A stretch of DNA of 64,000 nucleotides, from positions 1,426,001-1,490,000 of the forward strand of contig NZ_WOXS01000002.1 of the NCBI RefSeq assembly GCF_009852415.1, given 5' to 3'. The first letter of the stretch is position 1. Every line of letters starts with the position of its first letter. Shown piece after piece: positions 50,595 through 58,495 of the stretch. Source of the stretch: Streptomyces sp. Tu 3180. GTDB taxonomy: Bacteria > Actinomycetota > Actinomycetes > Streptomycetales > Streptomycetaceae. The translations under genes were made by a program, and so were the position numbers. The notes under the pieces are model-generated. The model did no database searches. It was not told the DNA's origin and was given only the letters and a program-made list of their open reading frames with translations.

Positions 50595-51539
50595 TCAGCC
50601 GTGCGCGACGACGGCGACGGGGGCGGCGCAGTGGTGCATCACCGCGTGCGTGACGGGCCCGATGTGCGCGCCGACCGGGTTGCGGCGGATCCGGCGGCCG
50701 ACCACCACCAGCGAGGACCGGGCGGAGGCCTCGACCAGGCGGACGGACGGGCTGCCGCCGAAGGACTCCTCGGCGACCTCCACCTGCGGGAACTTCTCAC
50801 GCCAGGGGGCGAGCACCCGCGTCAGCGTCCCGGCCTGCTGCCGGGCGACGTCGTGGTAGGTCCCGGGAGCGGCCGCCAGGCCGTAGGCGAGGTACGGCGG
50901 CAGGGCCCAGCCGTGCACGACGCGCACGGCGGCGTCCCGTCGCGCCGCCTCCGCGAAGGCGAACCCGATCACCGAGTCGTCGGGCTCGTCGGCGTCCAGG
51001 CCGAGCAGGACGGGCCGGTAGCGCGTGGCGGCGGACGGGATGCCCACGGGGTCCGGTTCGTGCTCGTCGGCGGCCTGCTCGCCGGCGCGGACCAGGACGA
51101 CGGGGCCCTCGGCGTGGGCCACGACGGCGAGTCCGACCGAGCCGACCAGGAACCCGCCGACGCCGCCGAGCCCCCGGGAGCCGAGCACCAGCAGCCCGGC
51201 GTCCCCCGCGGCCCTCGCCAGCACCTCGCGGGGACGGCCGTCGACCTGCTCCTGGGTGACCTCGATCCCGGGGTGGCGCAGCCGCAGCCCCTCGGCGGCC
51301 TCGCGCAGGGTCCTCTCCCAGCCTTCGGCCGGGGGCGGCCCCGTCGCGCCCGGTTCGCCCCGGTGGGCCTGCGTCCCGGCGCCGGACAGCGGCGCCCGGG
51401 CCGCCGGCTCCGCGACGGGCTGCCGGACGTGGAGCAGCCGCAGCGGCAGGCCGCGCAGTGCCGCTTCACGGGCCGCCCACTCGGCGGCGGCCCGGCTCTC
51501 GGGGGAGCCGTCGAGTCCGACCGTGACGGTGCGGGTCAT
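50595..51539 (-). CDS. universal stress protein with two USP domains
   Basis: A 314-residue tandem universal stress protein. Domain 1 (residues about 1-150: VTVGLDGSPESRAAAEWA, then LLVLGSRGLGGVGGFLVGSVGLAVVAHAEGPVVLVR with the G-2x-G-9x-G(S/T) nucleotide loop) and domain 2 (about 170-310: PVLLGLDADEPDDSVIGFAF, SSLVVVGRRIRRNPVGAHIGPVTHAVMHHCAAPVAVV, a modified loop). Such proteins are induced in hypoxia and stationary phase in actinobacteria. ATG 51539. It is divergent from the CNB/CBS genes, with a cluster of dyads in the shared promoter region. Confidence 0.92.
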   Translation of the reverse strand: MTRTVTVGLDGSPESRAAAEWAAREAALRGLPLRLLHVRQPVAEPAARAPLSGAGTQAHRGEPGATGPPPAEGWERTLREAAEGLRLRHPGIEVTQEQVDGRPREVLARAAGDAGLLVLGSRGLGGVGGFLVGSVGLAVVAHAEGPVVLVRAGEQAADEHEPDPVGIPSAATRYRPVLLGLDADEPDDSVIGFAFAEAARRDAAVRVVHGWALPPYLAYGLAAAPGTYHDVARQQAGTLTRVLAPWREKFPQVEVAEESFGGSPSVRLVEASARSSLVVVGRRIRRNPVGAHIGPVTHAVMHHCAAPVAVVAHG

Positions 51540-51602
51540 GGTGGTGCACCTCCTGCTGTGGGGGGACACTCCCAGCTTCGCCCCGGTCCGGGCCCGGCGG
51601 GA

Positions 51603-51691
51603 GGGGCCGCTGGTCCCGGACCGGCGCCGAACGGCCCCCGTACGGCTGCCGGGCAGGGCCGAACGCCCTTCCCCCGGGGGCCGTACGGCCC
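51603..51691. promoter_or_regulatory. array of four DevR/OsdR-like dyads
   Basis: Four G/C dyads occur in 89 bp: GGGGCC-N3-GGTCCC (51603-51617), GCGCCGAACGGCCC (51624-51637), GGGCCGAACGCCCT (51656-51669) and a perfect GGGCCGTACGGCCC (51678-51691). Their centres are about 20, 32 and 22 bp apart, close to two, three and two helical turns, so dimers would lie on one face. The perfect site resembles the OsdR/DevR box (GGGCCGATCGGCCC-like, from memory) in Streptomyces. The region lies between the universal-stress gene and the CNB gene. Confidence 0.65.
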
Positions 51692-51762
51692 ATGGCCCGG
51701 GACGCGGTGCCGCGGGAGGCTGGCAGTGCAAGCAGTCCGTGACGTGGTCCGGGAGGTCCGCC

Positions 51763-52227
51763 GTGTTCGCTCCCCCGTCCCCCAGCATGCCGCGCGCCCT
51801 GCCCGCAGAGCACCGGGCGCGGCTCCTGCAGACCGCCCGTGAGGTGTCCTTCCCGCAAGGGACCCGGCTGTTCGAGGAGGGCGGCCGCGCGGACCGGTTC
51901 TGGGTGATCCGCACCGGCTCCGTCGACCTCGACATGCGGGTGCCCGGCCGGCGGGCCGCCGTCATCGAACGCCTCGGTCACAACGAACTCGTGGGCTGGT
52001 CGTGGCTGTTCACCCCGCACGTCTGGCACCTGGGCGCCGAGGCGGCCACCTTGGTGCGGGCCCACGAGTTCGACGCCGCGGCCGTCCGCGCGCTGTGCCG
52101 GGACGACCCCGGGTTCGGGCGGGACCTCACCCGCTGGGTCGGCGACGTGGTCGCCCACCGGCTGCACGCCGCCCGGATCCGGCTGCTGGACCTGTACGGC
52201 CCGTACGGCGCCGGCAGCGGCCTCTGA
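51763..52227 (+). CDS. cyclic-nucleotide-binding domain protein (Crp-like sensor domain only)
   Basis: A 154-residue protein with a single cNMP-binding fold (about 25-135: EEGGRADRFWVIRTGSVDLDMRVPGRRAAVIERLGHNELVGWSWLFTPHVWHLGAEAATLVRAHEFDAAAVRALC) and a C-terminal helix but no helix-turn-helix, so it is unlikely to bind DNA by itself. GTG 51763 follows GGGAGG. Homologues are common beside universal-stress and CBS genes in Streptomyces. A role in sensing redox or low-oxygen state is an inference from context. It is followed after 78 nt by the CBS-BON gene. Confidence 0.88.
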   Translation: MFAPPSPSMPRALPAEHRARLLQTAREVSFPQGTRLFEEGGRADRFWVIRTGSVDLDMRVPGRRAAVIERLGHNELVGWSWLFTPHVWHLGAEAATLVRAHEFDAAAVRALCRDDPGFGRDLTRWVGDVVAHRLHAARIRLLDLYGPYGAGSGL

Positions 52228-52273
52228 GAACGGCGGCGCCCGCGCCGGCGGTGAGCCGCGGTGAGCGGGAAGC

Positions 52274-52301
52274 GAGGAACGAGGAGTGAGGAGCGAGGAG
52301 G
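52274..52301 (+). repeat. four tandem heptamers with multiple Shine-Dalgarno cores
   Basis: GAGGAAC, GAGGAGT, GAGGAGC and GAGGAGG follow one another at 52274-52301, ending 4 nt before the ATG of the CBS-BON gene. Each contains the anti-16S core GAGGA. This looks like a slippage-derived array of ribosome binding sites. Confidence 0.8.
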
Positions 52302-52305
52302 GACC

Positions 52306-52974
52306 ATGCGCGGTGCGCCGCACACCGTCGGTGACGTCATGACCCGGTCGGTGGCCTCCGTCGCAGGGGAGGCCGCCTTCAAGGAGATCGTCCGGCTGAT
52401 GCGGGACCGGAGGGTGAGCGGCCTGCCCGTGCTGGAGGACGGGGACCGGGTCGTCGGCGTCGTGTCCGAGGCGGACCTGCTGCTCAAGGAGGAGTTCCGG
52501 GACAGCGACCCCGACCGGCGGACGCAGCTGCGCCGCCTCCCGGACCTGTGGAAGGCCGGGGCGTTGACCGCGCGGGAGCTGATGACCTCCCCGGCCGTCA
52601 CGGTCCGGGCCGGCACGACGCTCGCGGACGCCGCCGGCCTCATGGCCCGCCACCGGGTGAAGCGGCTTCCGGTGGTGGACGAACAGGGCTCGCTGGAGGG
52701 CGTGGTCAGCCGCGCCGACCTGCTGCGGGTGTTCCTGCGCGACGACGAGGAACTGGCCGAGCAGGTACGGCGCGAGGTGGTGGCGCACCTGTTCCCCGGG
52801 CCGCGGTCGGCGGTGTGGGTGGAGGTGCGCGACGGCGTGGTCCGGCTGGTGGGCCGGGTCCGGGACACCTCGCTGGTGCCCGCGGCGGCCCGGCTGATCC
52901 GGGCCGTGGAGGGCGTCGTCGACGTGGAGTTCGCACCGACGAAGGAGGCGTCCTCCGCCCCGGTCCCGCCGTAG
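52306..52974 (+). CDS. CBS-pair protein with BON domain
   Basis: A 222-residue soluble protein: two CBS motifs (about 8-65: TVGDVMTRSVASVAGEAAFKEIVRLMRDRRVSGLPVLEDGDRVVGVVSEADLLL, and 88-145: ARELMTSPAVTVRAGTTLADAAGLMARHRVKRLPVVDEQG) followed by a BON-like domain (about 150-215: VRREVVAHLFPGPRSAVWVEVRDGVVRLVGRVRDTSLVPAAARLIRAVEGVVDVE). CBS pairs sense adenine nucleotides; BON domains mediate membrane or phospholipid contacts. Probably cotranscribed with the CNB gene. It resembles hypoxia-regulated CBS proteins in mycobacteria by architecture only. Confidence 0.9.
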   Translation: MRGAPHTVGDVMTRSVASVAGEAAFKEIVRLMRDRRVSGLPVLEDGDRVVGVVSEADLLLKEEFRDSDPDRRTQLRRLPDLWKAGALTARELMTSPAVTVRAGTTLADAAGLMARHRVKRLPVVDEQGSLEGVVSRADLLRVFLRDDEELAEQVRREVVAHLFPGPRSAVWVEVRDGVVRLVGRVRDTSLVPAAARLIRAVEGVVDVEFAPTKEASSAPVPP

Positions 52975-52994
52975 CGGGGGCGTGCGGTGCCGGT

Positions 52995-53028
52995 CCGGGC
53001 CGGCGAGGCTCCGGCGCCGCCGGCCCGG
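52995..53028. terminator. hairpin between convergent CBS-BON and thioesterase genes
   Basis: A 10-bp perfect outer stem (52995-53004 with 53019-53028) with a 14-nt loop lies between stops at 52974 and 53061. Confidence 0.6.
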
Positions 53029-53060
53029 CCGCCCCGCACGGTCCGCCGCCGGGACGGTGG

Positions 53061-53513
53061 TCAGCCGCCCGGGCGCAGGGTCCAGACGACCGTCATCTCG
53101 CCGGTGACCGCCCCGTCCTCGCGGCGGATGGCGATCGACACCGGGAACTCGGGGCGGCGGCCCGCGTCCAGCTCGGCCACGACCTCCGCGGCCGGGCGGC
53201 CGAGGGTCGCGGTGGCGGTGACGGGTCCCATCGCCAGCTTCTTGTAGGCGATCTCGGCGCGGACGGCCAGCGGCACGGCGCGCGAGAGCTGGTCCCCGAA
53301 CGCGGCGAGCACGATCGCGCCGCTCGCCGACTCGCCGAGCGTGAACATCGCACCGGCGTGCGGGCCGCCCACGTGGTTGTGGTAGTCGCCCTGGTCCGGC
53401 AGGGCCACCACGGCCCGCTCCGGCGTGGTCTCCAGGAACTGGAGGTTGAGGGTCCGGGCCATGGGCACCGTGGCGGCGAGCATGTCGCCGACGGACATCT
53501 GGTCTGCGCTCAT
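53061..53513 (-). CDS. hotdog-fold thioesterase-like protein (PaaI/DUF4442)
   Basis: A 150-residue hotdog-fold protein. HNHVGGPHAGAMFTLGESASGAIVLAAFGDQL carries the HxGxxHAG-type region seen in PaaI-family acyl-CoA thioesterases, followed by VRAEIAYKKLAMGPVTATATL. Its substrate is unknown. A -10 TAACGT (53520-53525, minus strand) lies 6 nt before ATG 53513, so the mRNA is probably leaderless. The promoter region is A+T-richer than its surroundings. Confidence 0.85.
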   Translation of the reverse strand: MSADQMSVGDMLAATVPMARTLNLQFLETTPERAVVALPDQGDYHNHVGGPHAGAMFTLGESASGAIVLAAFGDQLSRAVPLAVRAEIAYKKLAMGPVTATATLGRPAAEVVAELDAGRRPEFPVSIAIRREDGAVTGEMTVVWTLRPGG

Positions 53514-53696
53514 GCCCGTACGTTACCCACGAGTAGTATCCGCTGGCCAGATCCGGCGCCGCCCGCCGTCCGCGCCGCCGGGCCCGGTCCGCCCGCCCTC
53601 CGTGCGGCCCGCCGCGCCGTGTTTCCCCGAGTTGCTACGTCCCCGTCAAAGGGCGGTGACCGAATCGTGTCCCGGGCGCGGCTAGGGTTGCTGCCC

Positions 53697-54707
53697 ATGT
53701 GGCCAGGACAGCAGCCGCCCGGGGGCGAGCAGAACCCGCAGTCGAACAACCCGTACCAGCAGCCGGGGTACCAGCAGCCGAATCCGTATCAGCAGCCCGG
53801 CTACCAGCAGCCGAACCCGTACGCACAGCAGCCGCAGTGGGGGACGCCGTCCACGGCCGGCACGCCCCGGCCACCGCAGGGCGGGGGCGGCGGGAACCGG
53901 ACGAAGCTGGTGGCGATCGTGGCGGCGACCGCCGTCGTCGTGGCCGCCGGTGTCACCGGGTTCCTGGTGCTCGGCGGCGACAAGGACGACGAGGCCGGCG
54001 GCGGCAAGGACGGCAAGCCGTCCCGGAGCGCGTCGCCGAGCACGTCGGCGGAGCCGAGCACCTCCGGCTCCGCGGACAATCCCCGCGGCGGCGAGGAGGA
54101 GAAGGCGACCGTTCCGGGCTGGAAGGTCGTCGTCAACACGCGCTTCGGCACCAAGTTCGACGTCCCCGCCGACTGGGAGATCGAGGATCCCGGCACCAGC
54201 GTGGGCTTCGAATGGGAGGAGAAGAACGGTGAGCTGGACCGCACCACCGTCACCGCCCCGGCCTACCTGAAGTCCAAGTGGTGCACCAGCGACGACGACA
54301 AGGACGGCCGCGAGGAGGACACCGCCCTCGTCACCGCCGGGACCCGCGGGGAGAACGGCGCCAAGAACACGGACATGGCGGCCGAGACCCGCGTGCCCTG
54401 GTGGATCTACGGCGGGTACACGCAGCCCGACAAGAAGAGCGTGAAGTACGACAAGCCGAAGCCCTACACCACCAAGTCGGGCATCAAGGGCAGCGTCGCC
54501 CGGGCGCACTCGGAGAACACGCCGCAGAACGGCAAGTGCGACAGCGACGGCAAGGCGATCACCTTCGCGTTCAAGAACAGCGCCGGGGACTTCGTCACCT
54601 GGAACCTGTACGGCGCCAAGGGCGTCAAGGACGAGATCCCCGACTCGACCGTGGAGAAGATCCTCAGCACGGTGCGCCTCAGCGAGGAACCGCCCACGGA
54701 GTCGTGA
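53697..54707 (+). CDS. membrane-anchored extracytoplasmic protein with Pro/Gln repeats
   Basis: A 336-residue protein. Residues 17-44 form tandem NPYQQPGYQQP-type repeats of low complexity; residues about 69-91 (KLVAIVAATAVVVAAGVTGFLVLG) form a transmembrane segment; residues 92-135 are a Ser/Asp/Gly-rich linker; and residues about 138-336 form an extracytoplasmic domain with two Cys (one in KWCTSDDD, one in GKCDSDG) that could form a disulfide. I do not recognise the outer domain. ATG 53697 follows TAGGGT (53683-53688) by 8 nt, suggesting a leaderless transcript. The Pro/Gln-rich cytoplasmic tail plus single TM is common in Streptomyces DUF-type surface proteins. Confidence 0.85.
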   Translation: MWPGQQPPGGEQNPQSNNPYQQPGYQQPNPYQQPGYQQPNPYAQQPQWGTPSTAGTPRPPQGGGGGNRTKLVAIVAATAVVVAAGVTGFLVLGGDKDDEAGGGKDGKPSRSASPSTSAEPSTSGSADNPRGGEEEKATVPGWKVVVNTRFGTKFDVPADWEIEDPGTSVGFEWEEKNGELDRTTVTAPAYLKSKWCTSDDDKDGREEDTALVTAGTRGENGAKNTDMAAETRVPWWIYGGYTQPDKKSVKYDKPKPYTTKSGIKGSVARAHSENTPQNGKCDSDGKAITFAFKNSAGDFVTWNLYGAKGVKDEIPDSTVEKILSTVRLSEEPPTES

Positions 54708-54767
54708 CGGGCCGGGGGCGGGGAACCGGGTTTGGCAAGTCGGCCCCGCCCCGGCGATAGTCACGGG

Positions 54768-56078
54768 GTGCCGACCACCACCGCCTTCCGCCGCCCCGCC
54801 TGGGCGGGCCGCAACTACACCCTGCTGACCGCCGCCGCCGTGGTGACCAACCTCGGCAGCCACGGCGCGCTGATCGCCTCCGCCTTCGCCGTGCTGGGCG
54901 CGGGCGGCGACGGCGGTGACGTGGGGCTGGTGGCCGCCGCCCGCACCCTGCCCCTGGTGCTGTTCCTGCTGATCGGCGGTGCCGTCGCGGACCGCCTCCC
55001 GCGCCACCGGGTGATGGTCGCGGCCAACGCGCTGAACTGTGTCTCGCAGGCCGCGTTCGCGGCGCTGGTCCTGGCCGGTGAGGCGCGGCTGTGGCAGATG
55101 ATGCTGCTCAGCGCGCTGGGCGGGGCCGGTCAGGCGTTCTTCAACCCGGCCGCCGAGGGCATGCTGCTGTCCTCGGTCGACGGCGAGCAGGCCGGCCGGG
55201 CGTTCGCGGTGTTCCGGATGGCGATGCACGGGGCGACCCTGGGCGGGGCCGCCCTCGGCGGGGCCATGGTCGCCGCGATCGGGCCGGGCTGGGTGCTCGC
55301 GGCGGACGCGGCGGCCTTCGCCCTCGCCGCGGCCCTGCGGGCCCTGCTCGACGTGAAGCACATACCGCCGCGCGCCCCGGGCGGCGGCATGCTCGCCGAT
55401 CTGCGGGAGGGCTGGCGGGAGTTCACCGGCCGGCCCTGGCTGTGGGGCGTCGTCGTCCAGTTCTCCGTCGCCAACGCGGTCGTCGGCGCCGCCGACGCGG
55501 TCTACGGGCCGCTGGTGGCCCGCGACCACCTGGGCGGCGCCGCGCCGTGGGGCCTGGCCCTGGCCTTCTTCGGCGCGGGCACGGTGGTGGGCGCGCTGCT
55601 GATGACCCGCTGGCAGCCGCGCCGCCTGCTGTTCGTCGGCACCCTGTGCGTGTTCCCGCTGGCCCTGCCGTCCGCCGCGCTCGCCGTGCCGGTACCGGTC
55701 GGCGTGCTGTGCGCGGTGATGTTCGTGACCGGCGTGACCCTCGAGGTGTTCGGCGTCTCCTGGATGACCGCGCTGCACCAGGAGATACCGGAGGAGAAGC
55801 TGTCCCGGGTCTCGGCGTACGACTGGTTCGGCTCGGTCGCGCTCATGCCGGCGGCGATGGCGCTGGCGGGCCCGGCCGAGACGGCGTTCGGGCGCCCGGA
55901 GGCGCTGTGGGGCTGTGCCGTGCTGGTCGTGGTGGTCACGGCCGCGGTGCTGTGCGTACCGGACGTGCGCAACCTGCGCCGCCGGACCCGGCACGTCACC
56001 GGCGCGGCACCCGGCACGGACACGGCCGCGGGCAGCGGATCAGCCGATGCCGAACGCCCCGTCGGGGGGCTCGGGTGA
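54768..56078 (+). CDS. MFS transporter
   Basis: A 436-residue major facilitator with about 11-12 predicted membrane helices (for example LLTAAAVVTNLGSHGALIASAFAVLG, MMLLSALGGAGQAFFNPAAEGMLLSSV, VLAADAAAFALAAALRALL, VLCAVMFVTGVTLEVFGVSWMTALH). It is of the DHA3-type exporter shape; the substrate is unknown. GTG 54768 follows -10 GATAGT (54756-54761) by 6 nt. Its 3' end overlaps the next, convergent gene by 39 nt. Confidence 0.88.
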   Translation: MPTTTAFRRPAWAGRNYTLLTAAAVVTNLGSHGALIASAFAVLGAGGDGGDVGLVAAARTLPLVLFLLIGGAVADRLPRHRVMVAANALNCVSQAAFAALVLAGEARLWQMMLLSALGGAGQAFFNPAAEGMLLSSVDGEQAGRAFAVFRMAMHGATLGGAALGGAMVAAIGPGWVLAADAAAFALAAALRALLDVKHIPPRAPGGGMLADLREGWREFTGRPWLWGVVVQFSVANAVVGAADAVYGPLVARDHLGGAAPWGLALAFFGAGTVVGALLMTRWQPRRLLFVGTLCVFPLALPSAALAVPVPVGVLCAVMFVTGVTLEVFGVSWMTALHQEIPEEKLSRVSAYDWFGSVALMPAAMALAGPAETAFGRPEALWGCAVLVVVVTAAVLCVPDVRNLRRRTRHVTGAAPGTDTAAGSGSADAERPVGGLG

Positions 56079-56885
56079 CGGCACGGCGTCCTCGTCCCGC
56101 ACCGGCCGCGCGCCGCGGACGAAGTCCCGCAGGGCCGCGCCGTGTTCCACCCGGGCGGGGAAGGCGTCGGCCGCGGTGAGCCGGGCCAGGGCGGCGGTGT
56201 CGAGGGGGCGGTGCGCGGCGGCCAGCACCGCGTTGCCGAACCGGCGCCCGCGCAGCACTCCCGGCTCGGCGATGAGCACCAGCTCCTCGAACCGCGTGCC
56301 GAGGGTGGCGAGCTGGGAGCGCAGGAAGGCGAACGGGGCCGCGTCCGGGAGGTTGGCGAGGTAGACCCCGCCGTCCCGCAGGACGCGCGCCGCCTCGTGG
56401 ACGTAGGCGACGGAGGTGAGGTGCGCCGGGACCCGTGAGCCGCCGAAGACGTCGGCGACCAGGACGTCCGCCGAGTCCGCGGGCGCGGCCTCCAGCCAGG
56501 CGCGGGCGTCCGCCGCGTGCAGCGCGACGCGGGCGCCCTCGGGCAGCGGCAGGTGCTCGGCGACCAGCTCCAGCAGGGCCCGGTCGGCCTCGACGACGTC
56601 CTGCCGGGAGCCGGGCCGGGTGACGGCCAGGTAACGGGGCAGGGTGAGTGCGCCGCCGCCCAGGTGCACCACGTCCAGCGGGCGTCCCGGCTCGGCGAGG
56701 GTGTCCAGGACGTGCCCGAGCCGCCGGGCGTACTCGAACTCCAGATGGGTCGGCTCGTCCAGGTCGACGTACGACTGCGGCGCCCCGTCGACCGTCAGCA
56801 GCCAGGCCCGCTCCCGGTCGACGTCGGGCATCAGCTTGGCGGTGCCGTGATCGACGGCACGGGTCACGGGGAGGGGCTCGTTCAC
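56040..56885 (-). CDS. spermidine-synthase-like protein
   Basis: A 281-residue protein of the spermidine/spermine synthase (aminopropyltransferase) fold. It has DVVHLGGGALTLPRYLAVTRPGSRQDVVEAD (motif I and the acidic end of strand 2) and VLVADVFGGSRVPAHLTSVAYV, where true spermidine synthases have an acidic D-[LI]-x-D catalytic motif. The N-terminal tetramerisation domain of classical enzymes is missing, so real polyamine synthesis is doubtful. GTG 56885. Its 3' end overlaps the MFS gene by 39 nt on the opposite strand. Confidence 0.85.
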   Translation of the reverse strand: MNEPLPVTRAVDHGTAKLMPDVDRERAWLLTVDGAPQSYVDLDEPTHLEFEYARRLGHVLDTLAEPGRPLDVVHLGGGALTLPRYLAVTRPGSRQDVVEADRALLELVAEHLPLPEGARVALHAADARAWLEAAPADSADVLVADVFGGSRVPAHLTSVAYVHEAARVLRDGGVYLANLPDAAPFAFLRSQLATLGTRFEELVLIAEPGVLRGRRFGNAVLAAAHRPLDTAALARLTAADAFPARVEHGAALRDFVRGARPVRDEDAVPSPEPPDGAFGIG

Positions 56886-56913
56886 CGTGCCATTGTGCCG
56901 TCGCCCGTACGGC

Positions 56914-56949
56914 CGGGTGCCCGTCCCCCTTCCCGGGGACGGGCACCCG
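56914..56949 (-). terminator. terminator of tuf3
   Basis: A perfect 15-bp stem (56914-56928 with 56935-56949) and 6-nt loop lies 11 nt downstream of the EF-Tu stop on the minus strand. Confidence 0.82.
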
Positions 56950-56960
56950 CGTGCCGTCGT

Positions 56961-58130
56961 TCAGCCGACCTCCGTGACCGTGCCGGCCCCGACCGTCCGC
57001 CCGCCCTCGCGGACGGCGAAGCCGAGCCCGGGCTCCAGCGGCACCTCGCGCCCCAGCTCCACGGTCATCGTGACCGTGTCCCCGGGCCGGGCGACCGCCG
57101 CCTCGCCGAGGTCGACGTCGCCGACCACGTCCGCGGTGCGGATGTAGAACTGCGGCCGGTAGCCGGTCGACACCGGTGTCGTGCGGCCGCCCTCGCGGGC
57201 CGACAGCACGTACACCTGCGCCGTGAAGCGCCGGCTCGGCACCACGCTGCCCGGCGCGGCCGCCACGTGCCCGCGGCGCACCGCGTCGCGCGGCACCCCG
57301 CGCAGCAGCAGCGCCACGTTGTCCCCGGCCTGCGCCTGCGCCATGGGCTTGCCGAAGGTCTCCAGACCGGTGACGACGGTCTCCACCCCGGCGCCGAGCA
57401 CCTCGACCCGGTCGCCCACGCGGATCGTGCCGCGCTCCACCGCGCCGGTCACCACGGTGCCCCGGCCGGTGATGGTGAGCACGTTCTCCACCGGCAGCAG
57501 GAAGGGCGCGTCCAGGTACCGCTCGGGCACGGGCACATAGGTGTCCACCGCGTCGAGCAGCGCCTCGATCGACGCCGTCCAGCGCGGGTCGCCCTCCAGG
57601 GCCCTCAGCCCGGAGACCCGGACGACGGGCGCGGAGTCGCCGCCGTAGCCGTGCGCGGACAGCAGGTCGCGGACCTCCAGCTCGACCAGGTCGGTGAGCT
57701 CCTCGTCGCCCGCGTCGGCCTTGTTGAGCGCGACCACGACGTGGTCCACGCCCACCTGACGGGCGAGCAGGACGTGCTCGGCGGTCTGCGGCATGATCCC
57801 GTCGAGCGCGGAGACGACGAGGATCGCCCCGTCGAGCTGCGCGGCGCCGGTGACCATGTTCTTGACGTAGTCGGCGTGGCCGGGCATGTCGACGTGCGCG
57901 TAGTGCCGGGTGTCGGTCTCGTACTCGACGTGCGCGATGTTGATGGTGATGCCGCGCGCCGCCTCCTCGGGCGCCCGGTCGATGCGGTCGAACGGCACGA
58001 AGCTGCCGGAGCCACGCTCGGCGAGGACCTTGGTGATGGCGGCGGTCAGGGTGGTCTTGCCGTGGTCGACGTGGCCCATCGTGCCGATGTTCAGATGCGG
58101 TTTGGTGCGGACGTACGCCGTCTTGGACAT
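56961..58130 (-). CDS. tuf3: divergent translation elongation factor Tu (EF-Tu3 type)
   Basis: A 389-residue GTPase that carries aminoacyl-tRNA to the ribosome. Motifs are G1 GHVDHGKT (19-26), effector [22 protein letters not shown]3 [13 protein letters not shown]4 NKADAGDEE and domain [12 protein letters not shown]. It is not in the str operon and differs from a housekeeping EF-Tu: shortened variable loop after the P-loop, [17 protein letters not shown], and substitutions such as [14 protein letters not shown] for the usual TDGPMPQTREH. Streptomyces carry such an extra tuf3. ATG 58130 follows CGAGG. It stands alone with its own terminator. Its role in stress or antibiotic resistance is not shown by sequence. 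Confidence 0.92.
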   Translation of the reverse strand: MSKTAYVRTKPHLNIGTMGHVDHGKTTLTAAITKVLAERGSGSFVPFDRIDRAPEEAARGITINIAHVEYETDTRHYAHVDMPGHADYVKNMVTGAAQLDGAILVVSALDGIMPQTAEHVLLARQVGVDHVVVALNKADAGDEELTDLVELEVRDLLSAHGYGGDSAPVVRVSGLRALEGDPRWTASIEALLDAVDTYVPVPERYLDAPFLLPVENVLTITGRGTVVTGAVERGTIRVGDRVEVLGAGVETVVTGLETFGKPMAQAQAGDNVALLLRGVPRDAVRRGHVAAAPGSVVPSRRFTAQVYVLSAREGGRTTPVSTGYRPQFYIRTADVVGDVDLGEAAVARPGDTVTMTVELGREVPLEPGLGFAVREGGRTVGAGTVTEVG

Positions 58131-58495
58131 GGCGGTACCTCGAAGCCTCTCGGTGATGACGCGTGAGCGCCCCGGCGCGCGGCGGATGCGGCGCGCGGCG
58201 GGACGGGGACCCCCGGAAAGGTGCCGACCCTCCCCCTGCGGGGTCCGCCGGACGATCCGGGGAGGGTCAGCTTCGGGCGCCGTCGACGGCAACCGGGAAT
58301 GCGGGAACGGCAGCCTTCGGGGCATCCGCGGCGGCGGATGTCGCGAGGTGGAAGGCGTACCGGAACATGGCGTCGATCATCGCCGACCCGTCGCCCCCCG
58401 TCGAATGGTTTTCCACGGCGCGCAGCGGTACGCAGCGGCGCGGAGCGTACGGGGGCACGGAGCGGTACGGAGCCGGCCCGCCCGCGCGCCGGCGG
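58131..58495. other. intergenic region between tuf3 and alkD-like gene
   Basis: A 365-bp region. It holds direct repeats AGCGGTACG-type at 58424-58432, 58444-58452 and 58461-58470, a CCGGA-CGA-TCCGG mini-hairpin (58248-58260), a repeated GCGCGCGGCGG block near 58175-58200 and a possible small gene on the minus strand (58267-58458). The last few bases before 58130 are the tuf3 leader. Confidence 0.45.
58267..58377 (-). CDS. possible small protein upstream of tuf3
   Basis: A frame of 36 residues from ATG 58377 ([37 protein letters not shown]) in the 365-bp gap upstream of tuf3. It has no Cys and no recognised domain; a GGGGG/GGGTCGG stretch precedes the start but no clear ribosome binding site. 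The frame can be extended to 58458. The local sequence is slightly less GC-biased than flanking non-coding DNA. It may be a leader peptide, a short standalone protein or nothing. Confidence 0.25.
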   Translation of the reverse strand: MDAMFRYAFHLATSAAADAPKAAVPAFPVAVDGARS

